The notes: a model not told the origin generated them from the letters alone. 64,000 nucleotides of DNA from an uncultured Candidatus Saccharibacteria bacterium (GCA_947253285.1 CAMXXV010000001.1:177698-241697); one strand, 5' to 3'. Positions 1-7,791 are shown, counted from the stretch's first letter. Numbers and translations: made by a program.

Positions 1-968
1 ACAACCGTGGTATTGAGCAGCTGTTGCATGCTATCATGCAAAATATTCCACATGTGCACGCTCGCGAAGCCGACGAGGTAATCAAGGTTGCCCTAATTGG
101 TCGTCCAAATGCTGGTAAATCACATTTATTCAATACGCTGGTCGGTAAGCAGCAAGCTGTGGTAGCAAATGTGGCTGGTACGACGCGTGACATTAATCGC
201 ACTAGCGTGCGTTATCACGGTAAGACGATTGAGCTACTAGATACGGCCGGTGTGCGTCGTAACGGTAAAATTGAGCAGGGTATTGAGAAATTTAGCGTGT
301 TACGAACAGTGAGCGCGATTGAAGAATCGGATATTTGCTTGTTGCTGATGGATGTTAACGAGCTTAATACTGCGTTGGATGCTAAGTTGGCTGGGCAAAT
401 TATCGATGCCGGCAAGGGGTTGATAATCGTTGTGAGTAAATGGGACTCAGTGATGGGCAAGGACGCCTATACGAGGGACGCTTTGGCCCCAAGTATTGCA
501 CGTACTTTTGATTTTGCTCCATGGGCGCCGCTCATCTTTACTTCATCAGTAACTGGTCAGAATGTCACCAAATTGTTTGATTTAATTACTGATATCGCTG
601 CTACCCGTTGTCAGACCATTTCAACTAGCAAGCTTAATGATTGCTTAAAGAAATGTATTTTACACCATCAACCGGCTGGGTTGAAGAATACACATCCAAA
701 GTTGCGTTATGTAGTGCAAACGGATGTGACGCCACCGTGGTTTGTGATTTATGGTAGTAATTTAAAGTATCTTCATTGGTCATATAAGCGGTATCTGGAG
801 GCACAGTGGCGCGAAAGCTTTGGCGGCTTTGAGGGTACGGCGATTAAATTTAGTTTTCGCGACGAGAAGCAGATTCAGGCGAATCGCGAGAAGGAGCGTA
901 AGCAGGCAGAGCGAGCAGCTCGTCGTGCGGCGCGACCAGCTAAGCCGGACAGCTCTAAATCTGAGTAA
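1..968 (+). CDS. der: GTPase Der/EngA, C-terminal part (5' end outside window)
   Basis: Ribosome-assembly GTPase acting on the 50S subunit. The gene enters from before base 1 and the first whole in-frame codon is at base 3. Present are the last residues of the first G domain, the second G domain (P-loop GRPNAGKS at 99-122, G3 DTAG at 240-251) and a C-terminal KH-like domain followed by an Arg/Lys/Ala-rich tail. The G4 motif at 435-446 reads SKWD where the family normally has NKxD. The gene converges on the minus-strand gene at 1009-1296, and the two share a hairpin. Identity rests on motif order and the KH-like end; the missing first domain cannot be checked. Confidence 0.93.
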   Translation, partial: NRGIEQLLHAIMQNIPHVHAREADEVIKVALIGRPNAGKSHLFNTLVGKQQAVVANVAGTTRDINRTSVRYHGKTIELLDTAGVRRNGKIEQGIEKFSVLRTVSAIEESDICLLLMDVNELNTALDAKLAGQIIDAGKGLIIVVSKWDSVMGKDAYTRDALAPSIARTFDFAPWAPLIFTSSVTGQNVTKLFDLITDIAATRCQTISTSKLNDCLKKCILHHQPAGLKNTHPKLRYVVQTDVTPPWFVIYGSNLKYLHWSYKRYLEAQWRESFGGFEGTAIKFSFRDEKQIQANREKERKQAERAARRAARPAKPDSSKSE

Positions 969-974
969 TAAAAT

Positions 975-996
975 ACCCCCCAAATTATTGGGGGGT
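975..996. terminator. bidirectional terminator between der and the convergent gene
   Basis: A 9-bp stem ACCCCCCAA/TTGGGGGGT with loop ATTA, T-rich on the plus side and preceded by A's, so it can work in both directions for the two convergent genes. Confidence 0.85.
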
Positions 997-1008
997 GTTA
1001 GGATTTAT

Positions 1009-1296
1009 TTATTCTTCGCAAGCTTGCCAAATCATTAGACTGGTATAGTAATAGAGAGAGCTATTCCCATCGATGTAATGCGCTAGGCGAACTAATTCGC
1101 TTTCGGCGATGGCTCTGCCATCCTTCTCATTACAATATTTTATATAATGAATGACCGCGTCGCGGAACTCTGCGATATCTTCGTCGCTATCATGATGTTT
1201 GGCTAGTTTCTTTTCGGCTTCGCGCAGCGAGTCGTGTAACTGGTCATTATAGATAAGCGAAGCGAAGAAACGCTTCATACGTTTAAAAACGTTCAT
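1009..1296 (-). CDS. small helical protein of unknown function
   Basis: A 95-residue protein not assigned to any family. It begins with a basic/aromatic stretch (MNVFKRMKRFFASLIYN) and continues as a charged, mostly helical sequence with a central Lys/Asp/Glu region. There is no signal peptide or membrane segment. Despite being unknown it has the best promoter in the window (TTGACA, 17 bp, TATAAT at 1338-1366 on the minus strand) and a GGAGG Shine-Dalgarno 7 bases before the ATG, so it is probably well expressed. It is a single-gene unit ending at the hairpin 975-996. Coding status is well supported; function is not. Confidence 0.75.
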   Translation of the reverse strand: MNVFKRMKRFFASLIYNDQLHDSLREAEKKLAKHHDSDEDIAEFRDAVIHYIKYCNEKDGRAIAESELVRLAHYIDGNSSLYYYTSLMIWQACEE

Positions 1297-1337
1297 AATA
1301 ATCCTCCGGAAGGTGCTGATTTTATTAATCCATTTAT

Positions 1338-1366
1338 ATTATAAGCTATTATGCTAATTTTGTCAA
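1338..1366 (-). promoter_or_regulatory. consensus sigma70-type promoter
   Basis: On the minus strand, TTGACA (1366-1361), a 17-bp spacer and TATAAT (1343-1338), a perfect match to the housekeeping consensus. It drives the 95-residue gene at 1296-1009 with a leader of about 34 nt. Confidence 0.85.
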
Positions 1367-1427
1367 GATGGTTGCGGTTATTTTGACAATTTGGCAAAAC
1401 TTAGGCATGGGATTTGCGGGAATTGGC

Positions 1428-1450
1428 GTTGTATTACTAAAAAATACAAC
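1428..1450. repeat. inverted repeat in divergent intergenic region
   Basis: GTTGTATT, a 7-base A-rich loop, then AATACAAC: an 8-bp perfect inverted repeat in the 1297-1558 gap between two divergent promoters. It has no T-tract, so an operator or weak hairpin is more likely than a terminator. Nothing else was recognised in this gap apart from the two promoters. Confidence 0.5.
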
Positions 1451-1494
1451 ACTTTCAATGGGGTTCTCTGTTAATTGTGTGGATAATTTTAAGG

Positions 1495-1523
1495 TTGACG
1501 GCGGGTAATTTCTGCGATATAAT
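1495..1523 (+). promoter_or_regulatory. promoter of the 1559-3394 operon
   Basis: TTGACG at 1495-1500, a 17-bp spacer and TATAAT at 1518-1523. The predicted start near 1530 leaves about 29 nt of leader before the ATG at 1559. An in-frame ATG at 1529 lies at the transcription start and is not preferred. Confidence 0.8.
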
Positions 1524-1558
1524 AACCGATGAGGATTAAGAAAAAGAAAGAGAGAACT

Positions 1559-2086
1559 ATGAGCGAGAATAAGTTCGATGAAGCAACCTTGCCAGATAAG
1601 CAAGTCAAGCGGTTACGCAGTTTACTAATTGAGGCCGAAAAGAATTTGGCTGCGGCCAAAGAGCTACTTTATTCAATTGTCGGTGATGACGATATGCCAG
1701 CACGTACGGCGTCGGATGTAACCGGTAAGGTGATCGAAGGCGTTTTTGACGGCCAGACAATGCATGATAATGAGGGCAAGTCTTATCCAGTGCCAGCCAA
1801 CTATGCTTCAAAGTCAAAGTTGGTTGAGGGTGACATTCTAAAGCTAACGATTGCAAACGATGGTTCGTTTATTTACAAGCAGATTGGGCCAGTACCGCGT
1901 CGCCAATTGGTTGGCACGCTAGTACAGCATGATGGTGCATATTATGTAGAGGCTGGTTCACGCGAGTATCGTGTGCTACTAGCATCCGTGACGTTTTTCC
2001 GTGGCCACATTGGCGACCAAGTATCAGTAATTGTACCAGATGATAATCCTAATGCCGAGTGGGCAGCAGTGGAGGCGATTTTATAA
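1559..2086 (+). CDS. conserved-looking protein of unknown function
   Basis: A 175-residue cytoplasmic protein with no recognised family. An N-terminal helix (about residues 15-45, Lys/Glu/Ala-rich) leads into a beta-rich region with an internal repeat-like pattern: 'GKVIEGVFDGQT' followed by 'VEGDILKLTI', then 'VGTLVQHDGAYYVEA' followed by 'GDQVSVIV'. This suggests two small beta-barrel or OB-like modules; that is inference. ATG 1559 is chosen over the in-frame ATG 1529 because 1529 lies at the predicted transcription start and a purine-rich AAGAGAGAA precedes 1559. The stop overlaps the next start by one base (TAATG), so it is coupled to the thioredoxin-like gene. Confidence 0.75.
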   Translation: MSENKFDEATLPDKQVKRLRSLLIEAEKNLAAAKELLYSIVGDDDMPARTASDVTGKVIEGVFDGQTMHDNEGKSYPVPANYASKSKLVEGDILKLTIANDGSFIYKQIGPVPRRQLVGTLVQHDGAYYVEAGSREYRVLLASVTFFRGHIGDQVSVIVPDDNPNAEWAAVEAIL

Positions 2087-2925
2087 TGTTTAAGTATCAA
2101 CCAGAATCAAAAGAAGCTAAATTAGTTGCTACGAATCGTTCTAAGGCGTTGACGTCTGTATTGATGATTGGCGGCTTGTTGATTGTTGCAATTATTTTTA
2201 TAGTTTCAATAGCTATTTATAATTCAGCATCTAATGGCGGCAGTAAAACTAATGCTTCACGTAATGAGAATTTAGTCGCCAAGGCTGAACCAGCCAAGGA
2301 TAAACAAGATAACGGAGCAGACGAAGATAGCAAAAAGAGTACTATTCCAAAAGAGGCACTAACGCCAGTGACGGACCTCACCTCAAGTACTCATCTAATA
2401 GATCACTTTGATGGTAAGCTTGGTTCTAAAGTTACTGTAATTGAGTATGCCGACTTTACGTGTCCATATTGCCAGAAGATTCATGCCACAATGAAGAAGA
2501 TTAATGAGGATTATCGCGATAAAGTACTGTTCGTCTATCGTTCTTACAACGTAGGTCATACCTACTCTACAATTACGGCACGTGCGGCAGAGGCGGCCTA
2601 CATTGTTGGCGACCAGGCTGGCTACTTTAAGATGGCAGATGTGCTATATAGCAATCGTGATTGGATGACGACAGATTATATTGAGGCACCTGCTCTTGAT
2701 GCTAAGATAATTGATATGGCTAAGCAGGCCGGCCTTGACGGCAATAAACTACTATCAGTATTTAAGGCACATAAGGACAATACGATTGATAGTAAGCTAG
2801 CGCGTGACCGTGAATTTGGTGAAAAGTCCAATGTGAATGGTACGCCGACAGTTTTGGTTAATGGTATTCAGGCAAAACCAACCGACAGTGATATTCGCAG
2901 TAAAATTGATGCTGCATTAAAGTAA
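2086..2925 (+). CDS. membrane-anchored DsbA-like thiol oxidoreductase
   Basis: A 279-residue protein with one N-terminal membrane segment (about residues 23-45), a polar low-complexity linker, and a DsbA/thioredoxin-fold domain that would face outside the membrane. The redox site is C126-P-Y-C129, followed by a long helical insertion, and the cis-proline loop reads GTPTVLVNG (Pro about 254). The CPYC dithiol fits an oxidase that introduces disulfides in exported proteins. Start ATG 2086 overlaps the previous stop and follows GGAGG; a longer in-frame reading from 2059 lacks a better site. The large Cys-containing secreted proteins at 32.5-44.1 kb are plausible substrates (inference). A single intervening base precedes rnhA. 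Confidence 0.9.
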   Translation: MFKYQPESKEAKLVATNRSKALTSVLMIGGLLIVAIIFIVSIAIYNSASNGGSKTNASRNENLVAKAEPAKDKQDNGADEDSKKSTIPKEALTPVTDLTSSTHLIDHFDGKLGSKVTVIEYADFTCPYCQKIHATMKKINEDYRDKVLFVYRSYNVGHTYSTITARAAEAAYIVGDQAGYFKMADVLYSNRDWMTTDYIEAPALDAKIIDMAKQAGLDGNKLLSVFKAHKDNTIDSKLARDREFGEKSNVNGTPTVLVNGIQAKPTDSDIRSKIDAALK

Positions 2926-2926
2926 A

Positions 2927-3394
2927 ATGGACTCGTATTACACAGACGGTAGCACGGCGCCATGTAACCCTGGGCCCGGTGGGTTTGCGGTCATTAAAAA
3001 TGGTCAGCCCTATCTAGTCGGCAGTGAACCGGTTGATAGCGCTGTGTCAAATCGGCAGACTACCAACATTCGCATGGAGGGGTTTGCTTTAATGGCGGCT
3101 CTAATTGATGCTGATGGTCGACCATGTCGTATTACTACTGATAGTCAGTTTTGGCTAAATGTGTTGACAAAATGGGCTAGCGGCTGGCAGGCGAAGGGTT
3201 GGCCAGATAAAATTAAGAACCGTGATATTGTAATTAAGCTCTACGAGTTATATCAAGCTTCGCAGGCTGATTTGCAGTGGACTAGGGCACACGTTGGCAC
3301 AACTTACAATGAGATGGCGGATACGTGGGCTAATTTAGCGCGCAAAGCTGGCGTGGTTGGCACGGTACCGGCAGATTCAATTGAGTGTAAATAG
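2927..3394 (+). CDS. rnhA: ribonuclease HI
   Basis: Cleaves the RNA strand of RNA-DNA hybrids during replication and repair. The 155-residue length is normal and the catalytic set is complete: D7 in YTDGS, E51 in IRMEGFAL, D72 in TTDSQF, H122 in TRAHVG and D132 in NEMADTWAN, with the usual Trp-rich handle region around 83-92. It starts one base after the DsbA-like gene and ends the transcription unit begun at 1495. The last codons overlap the promoter of the next gene. Confidence 0.96.
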   Translation: MDSYYTDGSTAPCNPGPGGFAVIKNGQPYLVGSEPVDSAVSNRQTTNIRMEGFALMAALIDADGRPCRITTDSQFWLNVLTKWASGWQAKGWPDKIKNRDIVIKLYELYQASQADLQWTRAHVGTTYNEMADTWANLARKAGVVGTVPADSIECK

Positions 3395-3410
3395 CCATAT
3401 CTGCTATAAT
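3381..3410 (+). promoter_or_regulatory. extended -10 promoter giving a leaderless mRNA
   Basis: TGC-TATAAT with the hexamer at 3405-3410 and a weak TTGAGT 18 bp upstream, inside the end of rnhA. Only 6 bases separate the hexamer from the ATG at 3417, so transcription should start at or next to the A of the start codon. Confidence 0.75.
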
Positions 3411-3416
3411 GCAGGT

Positions 3417-4556
3417 ATGAATAATGAACAAGTAGAGGGTAACCCGGAGGCGAATGATGTCAATCCGGAATATGACGCTGAGCTAGAGGCTGCGCGTAAC
3501 CAAGATGAGGTGACAGTGGATACTACGCCACAGGTTGAGCACCATGCGCCTGAGCGGCCAGAGGAACTGAATCGCACTAATAGCTTTGATATTTTTGCGT
3601 GGGGTAATAATCTATCGCGCATCAAGAATGACCTTAAGATTGAGCTGTTTTTAGTCAATAAGCACTATACGGTTTATCAACTGCCAATCGCAAGTGAACT
3701 ATTGCCGCAGGTGGCACCAGTATTTTTATTGGGTGTACTAAATGACATTGAGAAGGGTGCTGGACTAGGTTTGGAGGTGCGAGCCTACGAGAAGTCGGAA
3801 CAAGAGCCTGGTGTACTGCTGTATTCCACGCGTAAGCAAGTGTCGAATGCAAACCATGTGCTAAATATTATTGAGCATGAGCGCGAAACAATTGAGGCGT
3901 TTGACGAGTATAACCATGAGTTTAAGACCATCAAGATGGTGGTGGCGCGGTTTACACACAAGGATATCGAGCCATTTTATATAGTGAAGCAGCTGGCTGG
4001 CGCAAGCAGCCTTAACGAGCGCACTGCTTGGCAGATTGATGACAACGGCAAGCTTGATACATTTAAGGCAACTACAGCCTTTAAGGTGCCGACGGACAAC
4101 CAAGTGCTGATTTGCGGTAATGCGGCAGCAGAGGGTGAGGACACTAACCAACGCATCTTTGCTTTTGCGCCAAAAAAGTTTGAAGCGATGTTTGGCTACA
4201 ACTTCAAAAAGCAGTCGATTGCCGACAAGAAAGTGGAGCAGATTTTGTCACATTATGACCTTAACTTCCCAGATGGGCAAGATTTGAACACAATGATTGC
4301 TGGTAAAACTAAGCTAATTAATAAGCTACAGAAGTTGGATATCGGCACTAAGACCCAAGAGGAACTAGTGCAATATGCTGAGGATATGGCACTCAACTTG
4401 ATGACTACCGATAGCGGCGCGATTATCATTATGGATAACAAAGACCTTGATACTTTTGTGAGCCTATTAAACGACGACTTTATGACCTCAGAGCTAACTG
4501 GTTTTAAGTACGAAGTTAAGGGCAAAAAGCTGCTTGAAGGCGGCGACGGAGAATAG
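3417..4556 (+). CDS. DUF4868 (KwaB)-like protein
   Basis: A 379-residue soluble protein. An acidic, probably disordered N-terminus (residues 1-60) precedes a globular region. The C-terminal half resembles DUF4868, the domain of the anti-phage Kiwa protein KwaB: an 'FEAMFGY' block after a hydrophobic strand, a helical middle, and the ending 'LLNDDFMTSELTGFKYEVK' that I associate with that family. No KwaA-like membrane partner lies next to it; instead a YvcK-family gene follows 2 bases after its stop. ATG 3417 is chosen because it sits 6 nt after a TATAAT; the in-frame extension upstream overlaps rnhA. The family call is from memory and needs a profile search. Confidence 0.5.
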   Translation: MNNEQVEGNPEANDVNPEYDAELEAARNQDEVTVDTTPQVEHHAPERPEELNRTNSFDIFAWGNNLSRIKNDLKIELFLVNKHYTVYQLPIASELLPQVAPVFLLGVLNDIEKGAGLGLEVRAYEKSEQEPGVLLYSTRKQVSNANHVLNIIEHERETIEAFDEYNHEFKTIKMVVARFTHKDIEPFYIVKQLAGASSLNERTAWQIDDNGKLDTFKATTAFKVPTDNQVLICGNAAAEGEDTNQRIFAFAPKKFEAMFGYNFKKQSIADKKVEQILSHYDLNFPDGQDLNTMIAGKTKLINKLQKLDIGTKTQEELVQYAEDMALNLMTTDSGAIIIMDNKDLDTFVSLLNDDFMTSELTGFKYEVKGKKLLEGGDGE

Positions 4557-4558
4557 CG

Positions 4559-5560
4559 ATGAATGTTGGCCCGCGAATTGTGGTAATTGGTGGCGGTACA
4601 GGGTCGTTTGTGGTTTTGACTGGGCTTAAGAGTTATGCACGGCATTTGACTGCACTAGTTAGCATGGCAGATAATGGTGGTTCGACGGGTCAGTTGCGCG
4701 ATGAGTATGGCGTGCTGCCACCGGGCGATGTGCGCCAGTGCTTGGTGGCGTTGAGTGCCAGTCCGCGAGTGCGCGACTTATTTAACTACCGCTTTGACGA
4801 AGGCATTATGGCGGGACACGCTTTCGGTAACCTATTTTTGACTGCGCTTGAAAAGATGACTGGTAGCTTTGCTGACGCGGTGAATTTGGCGGAAGAAGTA
4901 TTGCGCGTGGACGGCGCCGTTTTGCCCGTGACACTAGATGATATTGAGCTAGAAGCGCATGACGGCAAGCGGGTGATTTGTGGTGAAGATTTATTGACTG
5001 AATCGCAGCTATCGAATAGGCCATTAATTAAGGTTAAAAAGCGAGTGGGGCATGGTCGGGTGCATATCAATCCTGCGGTAGTTGAAGCGATTGAACGGGC
5101 CGATTTAATTGTGGTGGCTCCAGGTAACCTGTATAGTTCATTATCGCCGGCCTTGGCAATTCCCGAGATGGGCAAGTTACTATCACGTGCGCCAGCCCGC
5201 AAAGTTTATATTGCAAATTTGGTTAACAAGCCTGGCCAGACGGAAGGCTTTGCGGTGCATGACTATGCGAATGAGCTAGAGCGAATTGCTGGTGCGAAGT
5301 TTATCGACTACGTGATTTATAATATTTGTCAGCCATCAGAGGAACTACTTACTTGCTACGCCAAGGCGGGCGAGCGACCGGTTAAAATTGATGAGGCAGC
5401 GCTTAAGCAGGCGCACTACAAGTCGATTGGGGCCAAACTGTTGTCACGCCAGATTTGGCAGAATAATTCTAAAGTTGACCCGTTGGCCAACCAGCGTTCG
5501 CTAATTCGTCATAATCCGGATGCAGTAGCACGGGCGATTATGAAGCTTTATTTTAGCTAA
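4559..5560 (+). CDS. yvcK: YvcK/CofD-like family protein
   Basis: A 333-residue member of the YvcK (gluconeogenesis factor, UDP-sugar-binding) family, linked in Gram-positives to cell-wall precursor allocation and morphology. The N-terminal nucleotide-binding loop reads VVIGGGTGS and is followed by the signature MADNGGSTGQLRDEYG and LPPGDVRQCL, then the 'LIVVAPGNLYSSL' segment. Length and motif order match YvcK rather than the phospholactate transferase CofD. GGAG lies just upstream of the ATG, and the gene is co-transcribed with the preceding DUF4868-like gene. Confidence 0.9.
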   Translation: MNVGPRIVVIGGGTGSFVVLTGLKSYARHLTALVSMADNGGSTGQLRDEYGVLPPGDVRQCLVALSASPRVRDLFNYRFDEGIMAGHAFGNLFLTALEKMTGSFADAVNLAEEVLRVDGAVLPVTLDDIELEAHDGKRVICGEDLLTESQLSNRPLIKVKKRVGHGRVHINPAVVEAIERADLIVVAPGNLYSSLSPALAIPEMGKLLSRAPARKVYIANLVNKPGQTEGFAVHDYANELERIAGAKFIDYVIYNICQPSEELLTCYAKAGERPVKIDEAALKQAHYKSIGAKLLSRQIWQNNSKVDPLANQRSLIRHNPDAVARAIMKLYFS

Positions 5561-5586
5561 ATTATGTTGCTTATGATAAAATGTGA

Positions 5587-5610
5587 TATAATTAGGTTAT
5601 ATAGACCTAA
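5587..5610 (+). promoter_or_regulatory. promoter -10 with an overlapping inverted repeat
   Basis: TATAAT at 5587-5592 with no good -35. TTAGGT (5592-5597), a 7-base spacer and ACCTAA (5605-5610) form an inverted repeat across the predicted transcription start: either an operator or a 5' hairpin for the gene at 5636. Confidence 0.55.
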
Positions 5611-5635
5611 AGGATAGTGAAAGGATGGGATCGAA

Positions 5636-6061
5636 ATGTACGCAATCGATGAAAAATTTGTCGACGAGTTGGGATTAACCGATTTGAAGCCAGAAGAAAA
5701 GCGCGAATTCGCCGAGCACATTAGCCGCGAGCTGGAGCAGCGCGTGGGTGACCGTTTGACCAATGGCATGAGTGATGAATTGCTAGATGAATTTGGCTAT
5801 TTTGTGGATGGCGATGAAGATGGGATGAATAAGTGGTTTGCCGCTAATATGCCTAATTTTCGTAACGATGCTGAATATCAGCAGTTAGCTGCTAGTCAGC
5901 CAGACGCTCCAGAGCAGGCTTTAATGAGCCAATTCGGTGCTTTGAAGTGGTTACAAAAGAATCGTCCTGATTATCAGGAAGTAGTACGTAATACTTTAGA
6001 TGAGCTGAAGCAAGAGATTATCTCAAGCCGTGAAGCGATTTTGCGCGGCGCTAATAGCTAA
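5636..6061 (+). CDS. DUF5663-like protein
   Basis: A 141-residue acidic helical protein. Its opening, IDEKFVDELGLTDLKPEE followed by a 'HISRELEQRVGDRL' helix and 'LLDEFGYFVDGDEDG', matches my recollection of DUF5663, a CPR-enriched family of unknown role. There is no signal peptide or membrane segment. It is a single-gene unit with its own promoter and terminator and a GAAAGGATGGG ribosome-binding region. The function cannot be stated. Confidence 0.7.
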   Translation: MYAIDEKFVDELGLTDLKPEEKREFAEHISRELEQRVGDRLTNGMSDELLDEFGYFVDGDEDGMNKWFAANMPNFRNDAEYQQLAASQPDAPEQALMSQFGALKWLQKNRPDYQEVVRNTLDELKQEIISSREAILRGANS

Positions 6062-6091
6062 ACTGGCGATAGTCTATCATTGAAGCACAAA

Positions 6092-6115
6092 TGCCCCCGC
6101 TTTGGGGGTATTTTA
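6092..6115 (+). terminator. intrinsic terminator
   Basis: CCCCC (6094-6098), loop GCTTT, GGGGG (6104-6108), then TATTTTATT; it ends the 5636-6061 transcript. Confidence 0.8.
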
Positions 6116-6145
6116 TTGACAGCGTGGCGTTGGTTTGACTAAAAT
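6116..6145 (+). promoter_or_regulatory. promoter of the M16 peptidase gene
   Basis: TTGACA at 6116-6121, an 18-bp spacer and TAAAAT at 6140-6145. The TTGACA directly abuts the T-run of the preceding terminator. Confidence 0.75.
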
Positions 6146-6174
6146 ATTAATAGTTTAAATTAGTAAAGGGGTAC

Positions 6175-7464
6175 ATGAAGTATAACGTAACGGAATGCCA
6201 GCTAAAGCGTGGCGGCAAGGGGTTGATGATTAATGTTCCGGGGGCGACAGTGATGTCGTCGCGGATTCAATTTATTGCTGGTAGTAATTACGTTAAAGAT
6301 TACGAGCATAAGTCAGAGGCGGCGCATTTAATGGAGCATATGGCGTTTGGCGCCAACCGTGATTTTAAATCGGTGGCTGACTTTGAAGCCGTCTTTACGA
6401 AAAATGGCGCCTACCATAACGCTGGCACTGGCGATATCGGTATGACTTACGAGTCGTTTTGCGCGGATTTTGAGTGGGATCGTATTTTACAGCTGCAAGC
6501 GGTGTCGATTTGTACACCAAAGTTTACTGAGGCAGAATTTAAGAGCGAGATGGGCAATGTGAGAAGCGAGTTGTCGGGCTACCTGTCGGAGGCTGGTTGG
6601 ATAATCAACCCACTGATGTGCCAAGCTCTAGGTGATAAGACCAAAACTGTGCCAGAGAGCTTGGAATCACTAAATAATATTACCGTGGATGACATCCGTG
6701 AGCATTGGCGCCGTACTCACATGATGAATAACATGCGCTTTATTATGGCGGGCGATTTTACGGGTGACCGTTTGGCGCGGGCCGAAGAGATTATGAACTC
6801 ATTTACGTTGCCAGAAGGTGAACGTTTTGAACGCGTGGCGGACAAACTTCATTCGGCGCCAGCTATCTTGGTGTATCGTGAAAATGTGCCAGAAATCGTT
6901 TTGAAGATTAAATTGCGGTTGCGCCACGCTTTAAACAAGTCTGACCACTATGCGATGATGCTCTTGAACCATATTTTGACCAGTACGATGCGTTCGCGCA
7001 TTAATGGTGATGCACGCCGTCGGGGATTGGCTTACTATGTCACCTCTGGTTCCTACCGTGATTTATTTGAGAGTGGGTGGAATTTTTCAACTGAGGTGTC
7101 AGAGGCGAAATTGCCAGAGTTAATGGATTTGATTGTGCGCGAGTTAAAACGTGTTTGTGCAGGGGATATTTCAACTGATGAGCTAGATGCCGCGAAGTCA
7201 TACCGCTTGGGGCGATACCAGATGGGAATTCAAACGGTTGACCAATTAGTCGGGTTAATGTCATCGGCGTACTTTCTGAAGGGTGAAATCAACAATTATG
7301 CTGAGATACCAGAGTTACTCAATGCAATAACTGTAGAGCAGATGGTACGAGTGGCAAAGGAGTTCTTTGCGGGAAATTGCTGGGCACTAGGGCTATATGG
7401 TAAGACTGGCCAAGATATGGCCGACCAAATGCAGGCCAAATTTGCCGTGCTATTTGATAAGTAA
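6175..7464 (+). CDS. M16 family zinc peptidase
   Basis: A 429-residue insulinase/processing-peptidase-like protein. The inverted zinc motif HxxEH is intact as H51-L-M-E54-H55, with the downstream glutamate expected near residues 124-132 in the segment FKSEMGNVRSEL. Two M16 half-domains are visible: the N-terminal catalytic half, and a C-terminal half containing 'DARRRGLAYYVTSGSYRDL', typical of the R/Y pair segment. It has no signal peptide, so it is probably cytoplasmic. M16B enzymes often occur as pairs; no second copy is adjacent here. AAAGGGG precedes the ATG. The substrate is unknown. Confidence 0.9.
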   Translation: MKYNVTECQLKRGGKGLMINVPGATVMSSRIQFIAGSNYVKDYEHKSEAAHLMEHMAFGANRDFKSVADFEAVFTKNGAYHNAGTGDIGMTYESFCADFEWDRILQLQAVSICTPKFTEAEFKSEMGNVRSELSGYLSEAGWIINPLMCQALGDKTKTVPESLESLNNITVDDIREHWRRTHMMNNMRFIMAGDFTGDRLARAEEIMNSFTLPEGERFERVADKLHSAPAILVYRENVPEIVLKIKLRLRHALNKSDHYAMMLLNHILTSTMRSRINGDARRRGLAYYVTSGSYRDLFESGWNFSTEVSEAKLPELMDLIVRELKRVCAGDISTDELDAAKSYRLGRYQMGIQTVDQLVGLMSSAYFLKGEINNYAEIPELLNAITVEQMVRVAKEFFAGNCWALGLYGKTGQDMADQMQAKFAVLFDK

Positions 7465-7480
7465 GCATTTTGTGCTATAC

Positions 7481-7520
7481 TTGACATTGACAGCTTGTAT
7501 TATTATGATACAAGCTTTTT
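7481..7520 (+). promoter_or_regulatory. secE promoter embedded in a terminator-like hairpin
   Basis: TTGACA at 7481-7486, a 17-bp spacer and TATGAT at 7504-7509 form a strong promoter for secE-nusG. A 9-bp inverted repeat (AGCTTGTAT 7492-7500, ATACAAGCT 7508-7516, loop 7) followed by TTTTT covers the spacer, the -10 and the predicted start. Read from upstream, it would be an intrinsic terminator for the M16 gene. Confidence 0.8.
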
Positions 7521-7539
7521 AAGTTAAGGAGTGTGAAGC

Positions 7540-7791
7540 ATGGCGAAAGATAGTGCAAAGCAGCCAAAAAAGGCTAAAACAAGCACTAAATCAGTCTGGT
7601 TGGTCCGCCCATTTGTTGCGCTAGGACGTTATGTGCGTGATAGTTGGCGTGAGTTAAAGCAGGTTGAGTGGCCTAATCGCAAGGAAACTTGGCAGTTGAC
7701 CTTTGCAGTGATGGCGTTTAGTTTATTTATTGGCGCATTAGTGGCATTATGTGATTTTGCGTCACAGTGGATTGTAAGGAGTCTAATTTAA
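7540..7791 (+). CDS. secE: preprotein translocase subunit SecE
   Basis: An 83-residue short-form SecE, the clamp subunit of the SecYEG channel. The cytoplasmic amphipathic helix carries the family signature SWRELKQVEWPNRKETW, followed by a single membrane span (about residues 50-75). The first 20 residues are a Lys-rich tail. AAGGAGTGTGAAGC precedes the ATG. Its stop overlaps the nusG start by one base, the secE-nusG order usual in bacteria. Confidence 0.97.
   Translation: MAKDSAKQPKKAKTSTKSVWLVRPFVALGRYVRDSWRELKQVEWPNRKETWQLTFAVMAFSLFIGALVALCDFASQWIVRSLI

Noticed and set aside
1383..1388. Second TTGACA on the plus strand as a -35 box
   Set aside because: No -10-like hexamer occurs 16-18 bp downstream.
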